A stretch of DNA of 64,000 nucleotides from Roseovarius spongiae (GCF_003651245.1 NZ_RAPE01000001.1:62001-126000); one strand, 5' to 3'; numbered from the stretch's first letter, positions 18,163-27,971 are shown. Notes: a model not told the origin generated them from the sequence alone. Program-made: numbers and translations.

Positions 18163-19073
18163 TCTCGCCCGCCGCGCGGGACGCCCTCGCGGGCTGGCTC
18201 GCCGCGGAACGCGCGCTCAAGGGGGCGGCGGAGAACACCATCGCGGCCTATACGCGCGACGTGGCGGATTTTCTCGCCTTCATGACCCTGCACAAGGGCG
18301 GGCAACAGGGGCTGTCGCCGCTCGCGCGGATCGGCACGGCGGACATGCGCGCCTGGATGGCGCATACCCGCGGGGACGATGTCGGGCCGCGCTCGCTTGC
18401 CCGCAAGCTGTCGGCCGTCAAGTCCTTCTATCGCTGGCTGAGCGAGCGCGAGGGGTTCGAGCCGACTGCCGTGCTCGCCACGCGCTCGCCGCGGTTCCAG
18501 CGCAAGCTGCCCCGCCCGCTGAGCGAGGACGCGGCGCGCGACGTGCTGGATCAAGCGCCGATGCAGTCGCTCACGCCGTGGATTGCGGCGCGCGACGGGG
18601 CGGTGGTGACGCTGCTCTACGGTTGCGGGTTGCGCATCTCCGAGGCGCTGGCGCTCTCGGGGGGCGATCTGCCGCTGGGCGAGGCGCTGCGCATCATCGG
18701 CAAGGGCGGCAAGGAGCGCATCGTGCCGGTACTGCCCGCCGCGCGCACGGCCGTGGCGAATTACGCGCGTCATTGCCCCTTCGACCTTGGCCCCGATACG
18801 CCGCTCTTCTACGGCGCGCGCGGCGGCCGGCTGTCGCCGCGCCTGGTGCAGAAGGTGATGGAGCGGGTGCGCATGCAGCTTGGCCTGCCCGCCACCGCGA
18901 CGCCGCACGCGATGCGCCACAGCTTCGCCACACACCTGCTGAACGCGGGCGGCGATCTGCGCGCGATCCAGGAACTGCTGGGCCACGCGTCCCTGTCGAC
19001 GACGCAGGCCTATACGGGCGTGGACAGCGCGCGGCTCTGGGAGGTCTATCAGCGCGCGCACCCCAAAGCCTGA
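18159..19073 (+). CDS. xerC: Tyrosine recombinase XerC
   Basis: 304 residues. SAM-like core-binding domain (about 8-100), catalytic domain (about 115-295) with Arg in GCGLRISEA (about 158), Lys in GKGGKERIVP (about 190), His-x-x-Arg in HAMRHSF (about 250), His in LLGHASL (about 273) and Tyr in TQAYTGV (about 283). With XerD it resolves chromosome dimers at dif during division. ATGA overlap with DUF484. No adjacent mobile element, so a housekeeping recombinase rather than an integrase; XerC versus XerD is taken from the gene context. Confidence 0.9.
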   Translation: MISPAARDALAGWLAAERALKGAAENTIAAYTRDVADFLAFMTLHKGGQQGLSPLARIGTADMRAWMAHTRGDDVGPRSLARKLSAVKSFYRWLSEREGFEPTAVLATRSPRFQRKLPRPLSEDAARDVLDQAPMQSLTPWIAARDGAVVTLLYGCGLRISEALALSGGDLPLGEALRIIGKGGKERIVPVLPAARTAVANYARHCPFDLGPDTPLFYGARGGRLSPRLVQKVMERVRMQLGLPATATPHAMRHSFATHLLNAGGDLRAIQELLGHASLSTTQAYTGVDSARLWEVYQRAHPKA

Positions 19074-19108
19074 TTGCCCGCGCCGGCCCAAGCCCCTATA
19101 GGGACGCC

Positions 19109-19801
19109 ATGACACGTGAAATGAAAGCCCTCGCCGTTCACCTGTTCACCGCGACAGGCATCGTGTTCGCCATGTTGGCCATGCTGGCCGCGGCGGACGA
19201 GAAATGGGGGCTGATGTTCGTCTGGCTGGTCGTCGCCTTCGCCGTGGACGGGGCCGACGGCCCGCTGGCGCGCAAGTACGAGGTCGATCGCTATGCGCCG
19301 CGCTTTGACGGCGTGTTGCTCGACATGATCATCGATTTCATCACTTACGCCTTCATTCCCGCCTTCGCGCTGTTCAAGTCCGGCCTGCTTCCGGGCTGGA
19401 CGGGATGGGCGGCGATCATCCTCATCACCTTCGCCAGCGCGATGTATTTCTGCGACAAGGGCATGAAGACCGCCGACAAGTCCTTTGAGGGGTTTCCCGG
19501 CTGCTGGAACATGGTGGTGCTGGTGCTGTTCGCGACCGAGCCGCCGTTCTGGTTCACGCTGGGGCTGGTCGCGGTGCTGGCCGTGGGGATGTTCCTGCCG
19601 CTGAAATTCGTGCATCCGGTGCGCACGAAACGCTGGCGCGCGATATCACTGCCGATGATCTTCGCCTGGACGTTCTTCGCGGGCTGGGCCGCATGGGTCG
19701 ATTTCCACCCCGAAAGCTGGGCGCATTGGGGGCTGGTGGTGAGTTCCGTGTATCTGCTGTGCGCCGGGGTGGTGCAGCAGATCGTGCCCGAGCGGGGGTG
19801 A
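19109..19801 (+). CDS. pcs: Phosphatidylcholine synthase
   Basis: 230 residues with about seven membrane helices. CDP-alcohol phosphotransferase motif DGADGPLARKYEVDR...DGVLLDMIID at about 46-80, with the extended spacing typical of Pcs rather than PgsA. It condenses choline directly with CDP-diacylglycerol, making phosphatidylcholine in one step. Fits with an organism that handles choline, betaine and carnitine. The longer opening upstream belongs to xerC in another frame. Followed by a two-hairpin element. Confidence 0.92.
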   Translation: MTREMKALAVHLFTATGIVFAMLAMLAAADEKWGLMFVWLVVAFAVDGADGPLARKYEVDRYAPRFDGVLLDMIIDFITYAFIPAFALFKSGLLPGWTGWAAIILITFASAMYFCDKGMKTADKSFEGFPGCWNMVVLVLFATEPPFWFTLGLVAVLAVGMFLPLKFVHPVRTKRWRAISLPMIFAWTFFAGWAAWVDFHPESWAHWGLVVSSVYLLCAGVVQQIVPERG

Positions 19802-19802
19802 G

Positions 19803-19851
19803 GCCAAGACTTTTCAAAAAGTCTTGGCAATTCTCTTCTCAAAGAGAATTG
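19803..19851. repeat. Two-hairpin convergent-junction element, copy 2
   Basis: Hairpin one (19803-19828): GCCAAGACTTTT with its complement. Hairpin two (19828-19851): CAATTCTCTT with its complement. Starts one base after the pcs stop and ends before the convergent ogt stop. Near-identical modules recur in inverted order at 32608-32658. Confidence 0.75.
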
Positions 19852-19855
19852 GCGC

Positions 19856-20311
19856 TCAGATCAGGAGGCCGGCCGCGCCCTCGTGCCGCAGGAGCCACAC
19901 TTTCGTCTCCACCCCGCCGGCGCCGGAAAATCCGCCAAGGCCGGTTGCGCCCAGCACCCTGTGACACGGGATCATGATCGGGATCGGGTTGCCGCCGCAG
20001 CCCGCGCCGACCGCCTGTGCGGGCGCGCCGAGTGCGCGGGCGATGTCGCCGTAGCTGCGGGTTTCGCCAAAGGGAATCGCGGCGATCTGCGCGCAGACAT
20101 CGCGCTGGAAGCCGGAGCCTTCGACGCGCAGCGGCAGATCGAATTCCGTCAGCGCTCCATCGAAATAAGCGGTGAGCTGTCGGCGGGCCTCGTCCAGCTC
20201 TGGCGTGCTGTCCTCGGCATCGGCCGCGCCCCAGTCGAGCGCCGTGATCGCCCCGTCACGCGCGGTGATCGTGAGCCGACCCACCGGTGATGCGAACCCG
20301 GCGCAGGCCAT
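19856..20311 (-). CDS. ogt: Methylated-DNA--protein-cysteine methyltransferase
   Basis: 151 residues. Active-site Cys in IPCHRVLG near residue 115, preceded by NPIPIM and a helix-turn-helix with GFQRDVCAQIAAIPFGETRSYGDIA. It removes alkyl groups from O6-alkylguanine by suicide transfer. The residues before the active site read AVGAGCGGNP where many homologues have AVGxAxxxNP, a mild variation. Starts four bases after the trpA stop, so probably an operon with trpA. Confidence 0.93.
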   Translation of the reverse strand: MACAGFASPVGRLTITARDGAITALDWGAADAEDSTPELDEARRQLTAYFDGALTEFDLPLRVEGSGFQRDVCAQIAAIPFGETRSYGDIARALGAPAQAVGAGCGGNPIPIMIPCHRVLGATGLGGFSGAGGVETKVWLLRHEGAAGLLI

Positions 20312-20315
20312 TGGC

Positions 20316-21107
20316 TCAGGCCGAATGCGCGCCGTCGGCGAGGCCCTTGACGAAGCTCAGCACGTCCGCCGGGCTTTCACCTTCGCCGACCTTCGCCACG
20401 ATGGCCGAGCCGACCACGGCGCCGTCGGCCACGCCGGCGATGGCGCGCGAGGTTTCCGGCGTGCGGATGCCGAAGCCGACGATCACCGGCAGGTCGGTCT
20501 GCGCCTTGATGCGCGCGACCTCGGGGCCGACATCGCCCGCCTCGGCGGCGGCGGCGCCGGTGATCCCGGTGATCGAGACGTAATAGACGAAACCGCTGGT
20601 GTTCTCGAGCACCTTTGGCAGGCGCGCGTCGTCGGTGGTGGGCGTGGCGAGGCGGATGAAGTTCAGCCCCGCCTCCTGCGCGGGGATGCAGAGTTCGTCA
20701 TCCTCCTCGGGCGGCAGGTCGACCACGATCAGCCCATCGATCCCGGCCGCCTTCGCATCGGCCAGGAACCGCTTCACGCCGCGGCTGTAGATCGGGTTGT
20801 AATAGCCCATCAATACGATCGGCGTCGCGTCATTGTCCTTGCGGAACTCGGCCGCCAGGTCGAGCGTGCGTTGCAGCGTCATGCCCGATTTGAGCGCGCG
20901 CTGCCCGGCGATCTGGATCGTCGGGCCGTCGGCCATCGGGTCGGTGAAGGGCAGGCCCAGCTCGATGATGTCGACGCCGGCGGCGGGCAGGCCCTTGACC
21001 AGCTCGAGCGAGCGGTCGTAATCCGGATCGCCCGCCATGACATAGGCGACGAAAGCCTTTTTTCCGGCGGCTTTCAGGTCTGCGAACTTGGCGTCGATAC
21101 GGCTCAT
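20316..21107 (-). CDS. trpA: Tryptophan synthase alpha subunit
   Basis: 263 residues starting at MSRIDAKF, preceded by GGGAGC. TIM barrel with catalytic Glu in [14 protein letters not shown] (about 50) and Asp in VVDLPPEE (about 128), and the GSAIV phosphate-binding loop near 235. It cleaves indole-3-glycerol phosphate and passes indole to TrpB. trpB is not adjacent. Followed closely by ogt. Confidence 0.97.
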   Translation of the reverse strand: MSRIDAKFADLKAAGKKAFVAYVMAGDPDYDRSLELVKGLPAAGVDIIELGLPFTDPMADGPTIQIAGQRALKSGMTLQRTLDLAAEFRKDNDATPIVLMGYYNPIYSRGVKRFLADAKAAGIDGLIVVDLPPEEDDELCIPAQEAGLNFIRLATPTTDDARLPKVLENTSGFVYYVSITGITGAAAAEAGDVGPEVARIKAQTDLPVIVGFGIRTPETSRAIAGVADGAVVGSAIVAKVGEGESPADVLSFVKGLADGAHSA

Positions 21108-21301
21108 GGCGTTGCTCCCGCATGTCTTTGGCAAGCGGTGTGCCGAATTCGCGGACCGAAGGCAAGTTGAGACCGCGGTGCGGTGAGTATTTGTGGAACA
21201 TTGAAAGACGGTCAGGGCCGTGTGGCCTCCCGCGAAAAGCCGTGTTGCAGGACCGGTGCGAAACGGCTTAGAAGCCGCTGCAATCACCGGAAGGGATCGT
21301 C

Positions 21302-22399
21302 ATGGGCTTCAAGATGGGAATCGTGGGTCTGCCGAATGTCGGCAAATCGACCCTGTTCAACGCGCTGACGCGCACCGCGGCGGCGCAGGCGGCGAATTTT
21401 CCGTTCTGCACGATCGAACCCAACGTGGGCGACGTGGCCGTGCCCGACGCGCGGCTCGAGAAGCTGGCCGAGATCGCGGGCAGCAAGCAGATCATCCCGA
21501 CGCGCATGACATTCGTGGACATTGCCGGGCTGGTGAAGGGCGCGAGCCGGGGCGAGGGGCTCGGCAACCAGTTCCTCGCCAATATCCGCGAGGTGGACGC
21601 GATCGCCCACGTTCTGCGCTGTTTCGAGGACGGGGACGTGACCCACGTGGAGAACCGTGTCGACCCCGTGGCCGACGCAGAGACCATCGAGACGGAACTG
21701 ATGCTCGCCGATATCGAAAGCATCGATAAGCGCCTTCAGAACATCGTGCGCAAGGTGCGCGGCGGCGACAAGGAGGCGGTTCAGCAGGAACGTCTGCTGC
21801 GCGCCGCGCTTGCAGCGCTCGAAGATGGCAAGCCGGCGCGCGTTGTCGATGTGGACGCCGAAGACATGCGCGCCTGGAAGCAGTTGCAACTGCTGACCAC
21901 CAAGCCCGTGCTCTACGTCTGCAACGTGGGCGAGGAGGACGCGGCGGAGGGCAACGCTTTCTCGGCGCGGGTGGCCGAGATGGCGGCGGCGGAGGGCAAC
22001 GCGCATGTCGTCATCAGCGCGCGGATCGAGGAGGAGATCAGCCAGCTCGACGCCGAGGAGGCGCAGATGTTCCTCGAGGAGATGGGCCTGCACGAGGCCG
22101 GGCTCGACCGGCTGATCCGGGCGGGCTATACGCTATTGCATCTCGAGACCTATTTCACCGTCGGCCCCAAGGAGGCGCGCGCCTGGACGATTCCCAGCGG
22201 CGCCACCGCGCCGAAGGCGGCCGGCGTGATCCACGGCGATTTCGAGAAGGGCTTCATTCGCGCGGAAACCATCGCCTACGACGATTTCGTCACGCTGGGC
22301 GGTGAGCAGGCGGCCAAGGAGGCGGGCAAGATGCGCGCCGAGGGCAAGGCTTATGTCGTGCGCGACGGCGACGTGCTGCATTTCCTCTTCAACACCTGA
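21302..22399 (+). CDS. ychF: Redox-regulated ATPase/GTPase YchF
   Basis: 365 residues, the standard length for the Obg-related YchF. G1 loop [15 protein letters not shown] at about 9, G3 in [18 protein letters not shown] near 75, an internal helical domain, and a C-terminal TGS domain (about 280-363). Family members prefer ATP and bind ribosomes; roles in oxidative-stress control have been described. Divergent from trpA. Confidence 0.95.
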   Translation: MGFKMGIVGLPNVGKSTLFNALTRTAAAQAANFPFCTIEPNVGDVAVPDARLEKLAEIAGSKQIIPTRMTFVDIAGLVKGASRGEGLGNQFLANIREVDAIAHVLRCFEDGDVTHVENRVDPVADAETIETELMLADIESIDKRLQNIVRKVRGGDKEAVQQERLLRAALAALEDGKPARVVDVDAEDMRAWKQLQLLTTKPVLYVCNVGEEDAAEGNAFSARVAEMAAAEGNAHVVISARIEEEISQLDAEEAQMFLEEMGLHEAGLDRLIRAGYTLLHLETYFTVGPKEARAWTIPSGATAPKAAGVIHGDFEKGFIRAETIAYDDFVTLGGEQAAKEAGKMRAEGKAYVVRDGDVLHFLFNT

Positions 22400-22409
22400 G
22401 CAGCGCGTC

Positions 22410-23348
22410 TCAATGCGTGTCGAGCGGCCCGGTTCCGGCGACGCGCCGGGCGCGGCGGCGCTCGGACACCGACATGGCGATCCCCGACGCCACGATGATG
22501 CCGATCCCGGTCCAGCCGAGCGCATCCGTGCTGTCGCCCCAGAGCAGCATGGCCCACAGGCTTGCGAAGATCAGGAACGCGTATTCGAACACCGCGACGA
22601 AGGATGACGTGCCGATCCGGTAGGCGTTGGCGATCAGCGTGACCGCGATAACCGCGCCCCCTGACTGGAGCGCGGTGAGCAGCAGGAAACGTGGAGTCGG
22701 CGTCACCCAGCCCTGGGTGATGAAGTCGGTCCGCGCCTCCGCTCCCGGCAGCACGGTGGTCACGCCCAGCATCACCGCGCCGATCGTTCCCATCGTCAGA
22801 AATATTCCGAAGGCCAGCGTCATCGCGCGCTCATTCGCGCAGAGATGCCGGGTCATCAGCACGCCCATGCCGTAGAACAGCCCCGCCCCCAGCGGCATCA
22901 CCGACAACAAGGTGAGGTTCCCGACATCCGGGCGCAACAGCAGCAGCGCCCCGGCGAAACCGGCGACGATGGCGATCGCCTGGATCGGGCGAATCCGCAC
23001 GCCCAGCAGCGCCGCCGACAGCAGCAGCACCCAGAGCGGCGCGCTGAACAGCCCGCCGCTGGCCTGCGCCACGGGCAGCGCCCCGAGGCATCCGAAATAG
23101 ATCAGCAGCCCGCCCGCCACGGTCATGCTGCGCAGCGCCACGTATCGCGGCCGCACGGGTCGGATCGACCGGTTCGAGAGGCGCGCCGCAAGCAGCAGGA
23201 GCGGCAGCGCGATCAGCGCGCGAAAAACCTGGAACTGCCAGAGCCCCGCCTCCTGGCTGACCGCGTAGACGAAATTGTCCGTCAGGCTGAGGATCGCGGT
23301 GGCCGCAAGCGCCATGCACGCTGCCTGCGTGTCGCGACCGTTTTCCAA
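22410..23348 (-). CDS. EamA/DMT transporter, TTG start
   Basis: 312 residues, about ten membrane helices in two EamA repeats. I place the start at TTG because AGGAGG lies exactly seven bases before it; the only upstream ATG is inside the preceding gene and lacks a site. Last gene of a four-gene run that begins with the ThDP enzyme at 27257, separated by 17 bases from the hydrolase gene. Likely exports or imports a compound handled by that operon; substrate unknown. Confidence 0.82.
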   Translation of the reverse strand: MENGRDTQAACMALAATAILSLTDNFVYAVSQEAGLWQFQVFRALIALPLLLLAARLSNRSIRPVRPRYVALRSMTVAGGLLIYFGCLGALPVAQASGGLFSAPLWVLLLSAALLGVRIRPIQAIAIVAGFAGALLLLRPDVGNLTLLSVMPLGAGLFYGMGVLMTRHLCANERAMTLAFGIFLTMGTIGAVMLGVTTVLPGAEARTDFITQGWVTPTPRFLLLTALQSGGAVIAVTLIANAYRIGTSSFVAVFEYAFLIFASLWAMLLWGDSTDALGWTGIGIIVASGIAMSVSERRRARRVAGTGPLDTH

Positions 23349-23365
23349 TTTCCGCCCTCCTCTCG

Positions 23366-23998
23366 TCAGGCGGCCGACGTATCGCGCATCGCCTTCAACA
23401 CACTCGCCAGGGAGCATACGGCGCCGCGTTGCAGATATTCCATAGCCCTCAGCGCCGCGTCATGCGCCTCGCGGCTGGATCCCGCGACGCAATCCTCGAT
23501 CACCCGGCAGAAATAGTCGCCCTGGTGCCCGTCCACGAAGGTGTAATGCACGCAGACATCGGTGAGACCGCCGGTCAGTATCAGCGTCTGCACGCCGAGG
23601 CCGCGGAGCAGGATCTCCAGGTCGGTGCCGTAGAAGGCCGAGTAGCGCCGCTTGGACACGCGGTAGTCGTTCTCGCGCATCCCCATCTCCTCGCGCGCGA
23701 AATCGGTGAGCGGGTTGTCGTCGAGGCAGTGGATGTCCTCGTCCCCGTCAAGTTCGCGGCCGATGTCGCTGAGGTCGGCGCGGTGGATCTCCTGGATGAA
23801 GATCACCGGGATATGGGCCGCGCGCGCGGCGTCGATGGCGGTCCGCGCACGGGCCATGCGCTCGGCGTAGTCGGGCATGTGGGCGATCGCGCGCTTTTCG
23901 TCGGGGATCGGGGCGAAGGTCGATTTCTGTATGTCGATCACGATCAGCGCGGCTTTGCCCTCTATCAGCGCGCGGCGGTTTTCCTGTCCGTGCATCAT
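23366..23998 (-). CDS. Isochorismatase-fold cysteine hydrolase
   Basis: 210 residues. Triad of the family: Asp in VIDIQKSTF (about 22), Lys in VSKRRYSAFYGTDLE (about 114), nucleophile Cys in TGGLTDVCVHYT (about 147), with the cis-peptide before it. Members hydrolyse amides, ureides or vinyl ethers (nicotinamidase, ureidoacrylate hydrolase, biuret hydrolase and others). Fifteen bases separate it from the amidohydrolase gene, so the two probably act in one pathway, possibly releasing ammonia from a ureido or guanidino product. Substrate not determinable here. Confidence 0.88.
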   Translation of the reverse strand: MMHGQENRRALIEGKAALIVIDIQKSTFAPIPDEKRAIAHMPDYAERMARARTAIDAARAAHIPVIFIQEIHRADLSDIGRELDGDEDIHCLDDNPLTDFAREEMGMRENDYRVSKRRYSAFYGTDLEILLRGLGVQTLILTGGLTDVCVHYTFVDGHQGDYFCRVIEDCVAGSSREAHDAALRAMEYLQRGAVCSLASVLKAMRDTSAA

Positions 23999-24013
23999 CG
24001 CGTCGGCCTTCCC

Positions 24014-25639
24014 TCAGAGCCCGCCATGCACCGCCCGCCCGCCGACATAGGTGGCGACCACGGTGATGTCCTTGATCTCTGTGCTGTCGACCTCGAAGAT
24101 GTCGCGGTCCAGCACGCAGAAGTCGCCCAGCATTCCGGGGATGAGCCGTCCCTTGAGGTGTTCCTCGCGCCCCGCGAAGGCGCCGAGCGTGGTGTAGCAT
24201 TCCACCGCCTCATGCACGCTGATCGCCTGCGCGGGATCGAGACTGGCGCCCGAGGCGGTCACGCGGTTCACCAGTGAATGGATGCCGCGCATCGGGTTGG
24301 GATGGCAGACGGGCGAATCCGAATGGCCCGGCGCGATGACGCCTGCGTCGATCATCGCGCGGTGCGGCCACATATGCGTCATAGCCTCCGCGCCGCGGTT
24401 GCGGATATAGGCGTCGCCGAGGTCATAGGCGAATCCGGTCGCGGATGAGCAGATCACCTTCATGGCGCGCAGCCGCTCGAGGATCGCGGGGGTCACGTTG
24501 CAGCAATGCTCGACCCGCATCCGGTGATCGTCGCGGGGGTGCCGCTCGAGCGCGGCCTGGAACCCGTCGAGCACGAAGTCGATGCCGCGATCGCCCACCC
24601 CGTCCGCGCCCACCAGCAGTCCGGCGGCATGCGCGCGGGTCACGCGCTCGTTGAAATCGCCCTGTTCATAAAGAAGCATCCCGCGGTTGTCGTCCGGTTC
24701 TCCCAGCACCTTGTCGCCGATATAGGGCGTGTAATAGGCCGCCGTGCGCCCGCTGGTCGAACAATCCGGGCACCACTCCACGCCGGTGAGGCGCAGCCAT
24801 TCGTCCCCGAACCCCGTGCGCCAGCCCGAGCGGATGATCGCGTCGATCAGATCGTCCTCGCGTCCGCTGGCCAGAAGCCCGACGCGCAGGCGCAGCCGGT
24901 CCGCCTCGCGCATCTTCTGGTAGGCTATGATCCCGTTGGTCGAGGCGAGGCTGTTGTGAACCGATGTGATGCCGTAACCCACAAAGCGTTCGAACACCTT
25001 GACCAGCCCGTCGGCGAACTGGGCGGGCGTGTAGGATTGCTGGATGTGGTTCACCACCACATGCGCCGCCGTCTCGCGCAGCAGGCCGGTCAGGCGTCCG
25101 GTTTCGGGGTCGCGGTCGAGCTTGCCGAAGGGCGGATCGCCGCTTTGCTCGTCAAAACCGACCGCGGCCAGCGCGGCGCTGTTCGCCAGCCCGATATGCC
25201 CGTCGCGCCGGTAGAGGAACATCGGATGATCCCCCGCCGCCGCGTCCATCTCATCGCGGGTGGGGTAGCCGCCCATCGCGATGTCGTCGAACCCGAAGCC
25301 GACGAACCATTCGCCGGGCGGCTTCGCCTTCACGTCTTGCGCGATCCGGCGCAGCAGCGCGTCCTTGTTCTGTTTGATCTCGGCCATGTCGAGCCAGCGG
25401 CCCAGCCGCGCGCCGTGCATGTCCGGGTGGCAATGGCTGTCGATCAGCCCCGGCAGGACGGTGCGCCCGCCGCAGTCGATCACCTGCGCGCGCGGGGCGA
25501 AATCGCGGATCTCCCGCGTGGTCCCGATGGCGGTGACGCGTCCTGACGCGAGCGCCATCGCCTCGCAGAAGCCCGCCTTGCGGTCCATGGTCGCGATCTT
25601 GGCGTTCAGAACGATCGTGTCGGCGGTCTGGCTCTGCAT
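24014..25639 (-). CDS. YtcJ-like metal-dependent amidohydrolase
   Basis: 541 residues, amidohydrolase family 3. Strand-1 His-x-His in DSHCHPD at about 69, a further His in RDGHIGLANS near 147, later His in EHCCN near 388, and the metal/catalytic Asp in GHSDSPV near 445. N- and C-terminal strands form the small beta sandwich. Family members cleave amides or formamides of varied compounds. It lies between the ThDP decarboxylase-like gene (19-base gap) and the cysteine hydrolase gene. Exact substrate unknown. Confidence 0.85.
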   Translation of the reverse strand: MQSQTADTIVLNAKIATMDRKAGFCEAMALASGRVTAIGTTREIRDFAPRAQVIDCGGRTVLPGLIDSHCHPDMHGARLGRWLDMAEIKQNKDALLRRIAQDVKAKPPGEWFVGFGFDDIAMGGYPTRDEMDAAAGDHPMFLYRRDGHIGLANSAALAAVGFDEQSGDPPFGKLDRDPETGRLTGLLRETAAHVVVNHIQQSYTPAQFADGLVKVFERFVGYGITSVHNSLASTNGIIAYQKMREADRLRLRVGLLASGREDDLIDAIIRSGWRTGFGDEWLRLTGVEWCPDCSTSGRTAAYYTPYIGDKVLGEPDDNRGMLLYEQGDFNERVTRAHAAGLLVGADGVGDRGIDFVLDGFQAALERHPRDDHRMRVEHCCNVTPAILERLRAMKVICSSATGFAYDLGDAYIRNRGAEAMTHMWPHRAMIDAGVIAPGHSDSPVCHPNPMRGIHSLVNRVTASGASLDPAQAISVHEAVECYTTLGAFAGREEHLKGRLIPGMLGDFCVLDRDIFEVDSTEIKDITVVATYVGGRAVHGGL

Positions 25640-25658
25640 GTGGTTCTCTTCCCGCTGG

Positions 25659-27257
25659 TCAACCGGCCGGCGCCAGCATGTCGGCTTCCTGCACCTCGAT
25701 CAGCGTCGGCGCGTCCCGATCCTGCGCCGCGACGAGCGCGGCCTTCAATTCGTTGAGCGTCGCGGGCCGCTCGGCGTGGCAACCGTAGGACCGGGCCAGC
25801 GCGGCGAAATCGGGATGGGTCGGATCGCAGGCGATCGGGTTCATGCCCGCGTCGCGGAAATTCATCGCGATCATCTCATAGGCGGCGTTGTTCCAGATCA
25901 CGACGGCGACCGGCAGTTTCGCCTGGACCGCGGTCGACAGTTCGTTGATCGTGAACTGCACCCCGCCATCGCCCAGCAGCGCCACGATGGGCCGGTCGGG
26001 CGCGCCGAGCTTCGCGCCGAAGGCGGCGGGCAACGCATGGCCCAGCGTGCCGAACCCGGTCGCGGCGGTCGCGAAGCTGCGCGGCGCGGGCGGGTGGAAG
26101 TGGTCGGGCGCGGCATAGGCGGGCTGCACCGAATCCCCCACGAGGTAGAGATCCGGCAGCGCCTCGAGCATGGCGGCGTGAAAGGCGCCATAGCCGCGGT
26201 CGGGCAATTCCGCCATCGCGGCGTTTGCGCTCGCGGTGCGGTCTGCGCCGCCGTGCGCGCCCTTCTCGACCAGCGGCAGCAGGGCCGCGGCAAAGAGCGC
26301 CGCATCGGCATGGATGGCGATCGCCGGGCGCGCCATCCGCGTCAGTTGCGCGTTGTCGAGATCGACGCGGATCAGATCGCCCGTCCCAAGGTCCAGCATC
26401 TGCGCCGAGAGGGAGAAGTCATAATCCGTTTCGCCCAGTTCGGTGCCGATGGCGAGGATCGCGTCCGAGTCGCGCAAAAGCGCGCGCGCCGCCTCGGATC
26501 CGGGCCCGCCGCGCAGGTAGAGCGGATGATCCGGCGGCAGGATCCCCTTGGCGTTCTGGGTGAGCACGACCGGCGCGTCCAGCCGCTCGGCCAGTGCGCG
26601 CAAGTCGTCCGCCGCGTCCACCGCCCCGCCGCCGAGCGCCAGCGCCGGGCGCTTCGCGGCATTCAGACGCTCCGCCGCCGCGAGCAGCGCGCCCGGGTGC
26701 GGCGCGGGCCGGACGGGGGCGGGCCAGAGCACGGGTTCCACATGGCTCGCGTCGGCGGTGATGACGTCGAGCGGCACGGTGATATGCACCGGGCCGGGCC
26801 GTTCGGAGCGGAAGATCGAGAACGCCCGCGCCAACACGCGCGGCAGCTCATCGGGGCGCATCAGCACATGCGACCAGCGGCTGCATTGCTCCATCGCGCG
26901 CTCGAGGTGATGCACCTCGTGGAGACGCCCTTCGCCGAGGTTGCGGCTCGGCAGCGCGTTGTCGGCGGAAATCACGAGCATCGGTATGCTGTCCTGAAGC
27001 GCCTGACCCATCGCGGTCGCGATGTTGAGCGCGCCGGGCCCGCTTACCGTCATGCAGAGCGCGGGGCGTCCGGTGATCCGCGCATAACCGTCGGCCATGA
27101 AGCCCGCGCCCTGTTCGTGGCGCGGCGTCACGTGGCGGATACGTCCGCTTTGCAGCCCGCGATACATTTCGATCGTGTGCGTGCCGGGGATGCCGAAAGC
27201 GATGTCGATGCCGTATTCCGCCAGCATCTCCATGATGCGTTCGCCACAGGTTGTCAT
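25659..27257 (-). CDS. ThDP enzyme, 5-guanidino-2-oxopentanoate decarboxylase-like
   Basis: 532 residues from the ATG behind GGGGGAGC. Acetolactate-synthase-fold: FGIPGTHTIEMYRGL near 21, catalytic Glu in TPRHEQGAGFMADGYAR (about 47), a central domain, and the ThDP/Mg site GDGG...WNN in the last third. The early segments closely resemble AruI, which decarboxylates 2-ketoarginine in the arginine transaminase route, more than acetolactate synthases. No adjacent aminotransferase or aldehyde dehydrogenase, so the assignment is tentative. First gene of a four-gene operon. Confidence 0.75.
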   Translation of the reverse strand: MTTCGERIMEMLAEYGIDIAFGIPGTHTIEMYRGLQSGRIRHVTPRHEQGAGFMADGYARITGRPALCMTVSGPGALNIATAMGQALQDSIPMLVISADNALPSRNLGEGRLHEVHHLERAMEQCSRWSHVLMRPDELPRVLARAFSIFRSERPGPVHITVPLDVITADASHVEPVLWPAPVRPAPHPGALLAAAERLNAAKRPALALGGGAVDAADDLRALAERLDAPVVLTQNAKGILPPDHPLYLRGGPGSEAARALLRDSDAILAIGTELGETDYDFSLSAQMLDLGTGDLIRVDLDNAQLTRMARPAIAIHADAALFAAALLPLVEKGAHGGADRTASANAAMAELPDRGYGAFHAAMLEALPDLYLVGDSVQPAYAAPDHFHPPAPRSFATAATGFGTLGHALPAAFGAKLGAPDRPIVALLGDGGVQFTINELSTAVQAKLPVAVVIWNNAAYEMIAMNFRDAGMNPIACDPTHPDFAALARSYGCHAERPATLNELKAALVAAQDRDAPTLIEVQEADMLAPAG

Positions 27258-27401
27258 GATGCGCTGCTCCCCCGCTTGTGCCCTCAATGCCGACGGCAAG
27301 CTAGGCACAGCCCCCGCCAAAGGTCAATTCGGACGCGCGCCGAAGCCGCCGCGCGTCGCCGGGGCCGGGCAGGGGAGGAGAGGGGCGTCAGAAAGTCGCC
27401 C

Positions 27402-27947
27402 TTATCCCCGCGACAGAACCGAACCGGGGCGCGCGCGCGCCAGCGCCGCCGTGAGCATCCCGGCGATCGCCGCCTTGAGCGCGTCGCCGGGGACGAACAC
27501 CGCGACCAGCAGCGCCGCCTCGCCCCAGGTCTTGCCCAGCACCAGCGCCATGCCGGTGATCCCGAAGGCGTAGAGCACGACCACCCCGCCGATCACCGAC
27601 GCCACGCCCGCCGCCAGCGCCAGCGGCGCGCCGCGCCAGCGCTCGACGATCCAGCCGGTGACGAAGGCCGCCACGGGAAAGCCGACGAGGAACCCCGCCG
27701 TCGGCCCGGCGAACACGCCAAGCCCGCCGCGCCCGCCCGCCAGCAGCGGCAGGCCGAGCGCCACCAGCAGCAGGAACAGCAGCACCGCCAGCGCCCCGCG
27801 CCGCGCGCCCAGAACCGTGCCGCAAAGCATGACGCCAAGGCTCTGCGCGCTGATCGGCACGCCGAAGGCCAGCGTGACCTGCGGGATGAGCCCCAGCGCC
27901 GCGATGAGCGCGGCGAAAAGGGCGATGAGGGCGATGTTGCGTTCCAT
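27402..27947 (-). CDS. bioY: Biotin ECF transporter substrate-binding protein
   Basis: 181 residues, six hydrophobic segments. BioY signature GGRGGLGVFAGPTAGFLVGFPVAAF at about 78-100 and an aspartate in PGDALKAAIAG near 155. It captures biotin as the S component and works with BioM and BioN encoded just upstream. Twenty-four bases follow bioN. Confidence 0.93.
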   Translation of the reverse strand: MERNIALIALFAALIAALGLIPQVTLAFGVPISAQSLGVMLCGTVLGARRGALAVLLFLLLVALGLPLLAGGRGGLGVFAGPTAGFLVGFPVAAFVTGWIVERWRGAPLALAAGVASVIGGVVVLYAFGITGMALVLGKTWGEAALLVAVFVPGDALKAAIAGMLTAALARARPGSVLSRG

Positions 27948-27971
27948 GTCGTTTCCTTGTTTTTGTCAGTG

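Noticed and set aside
18159..19073. Phage or island integrase
   Set aside because: The gene follows DUF484 with an ATGA overlap, the standard xerC context, and no att repeats or cargo genes are nearby.
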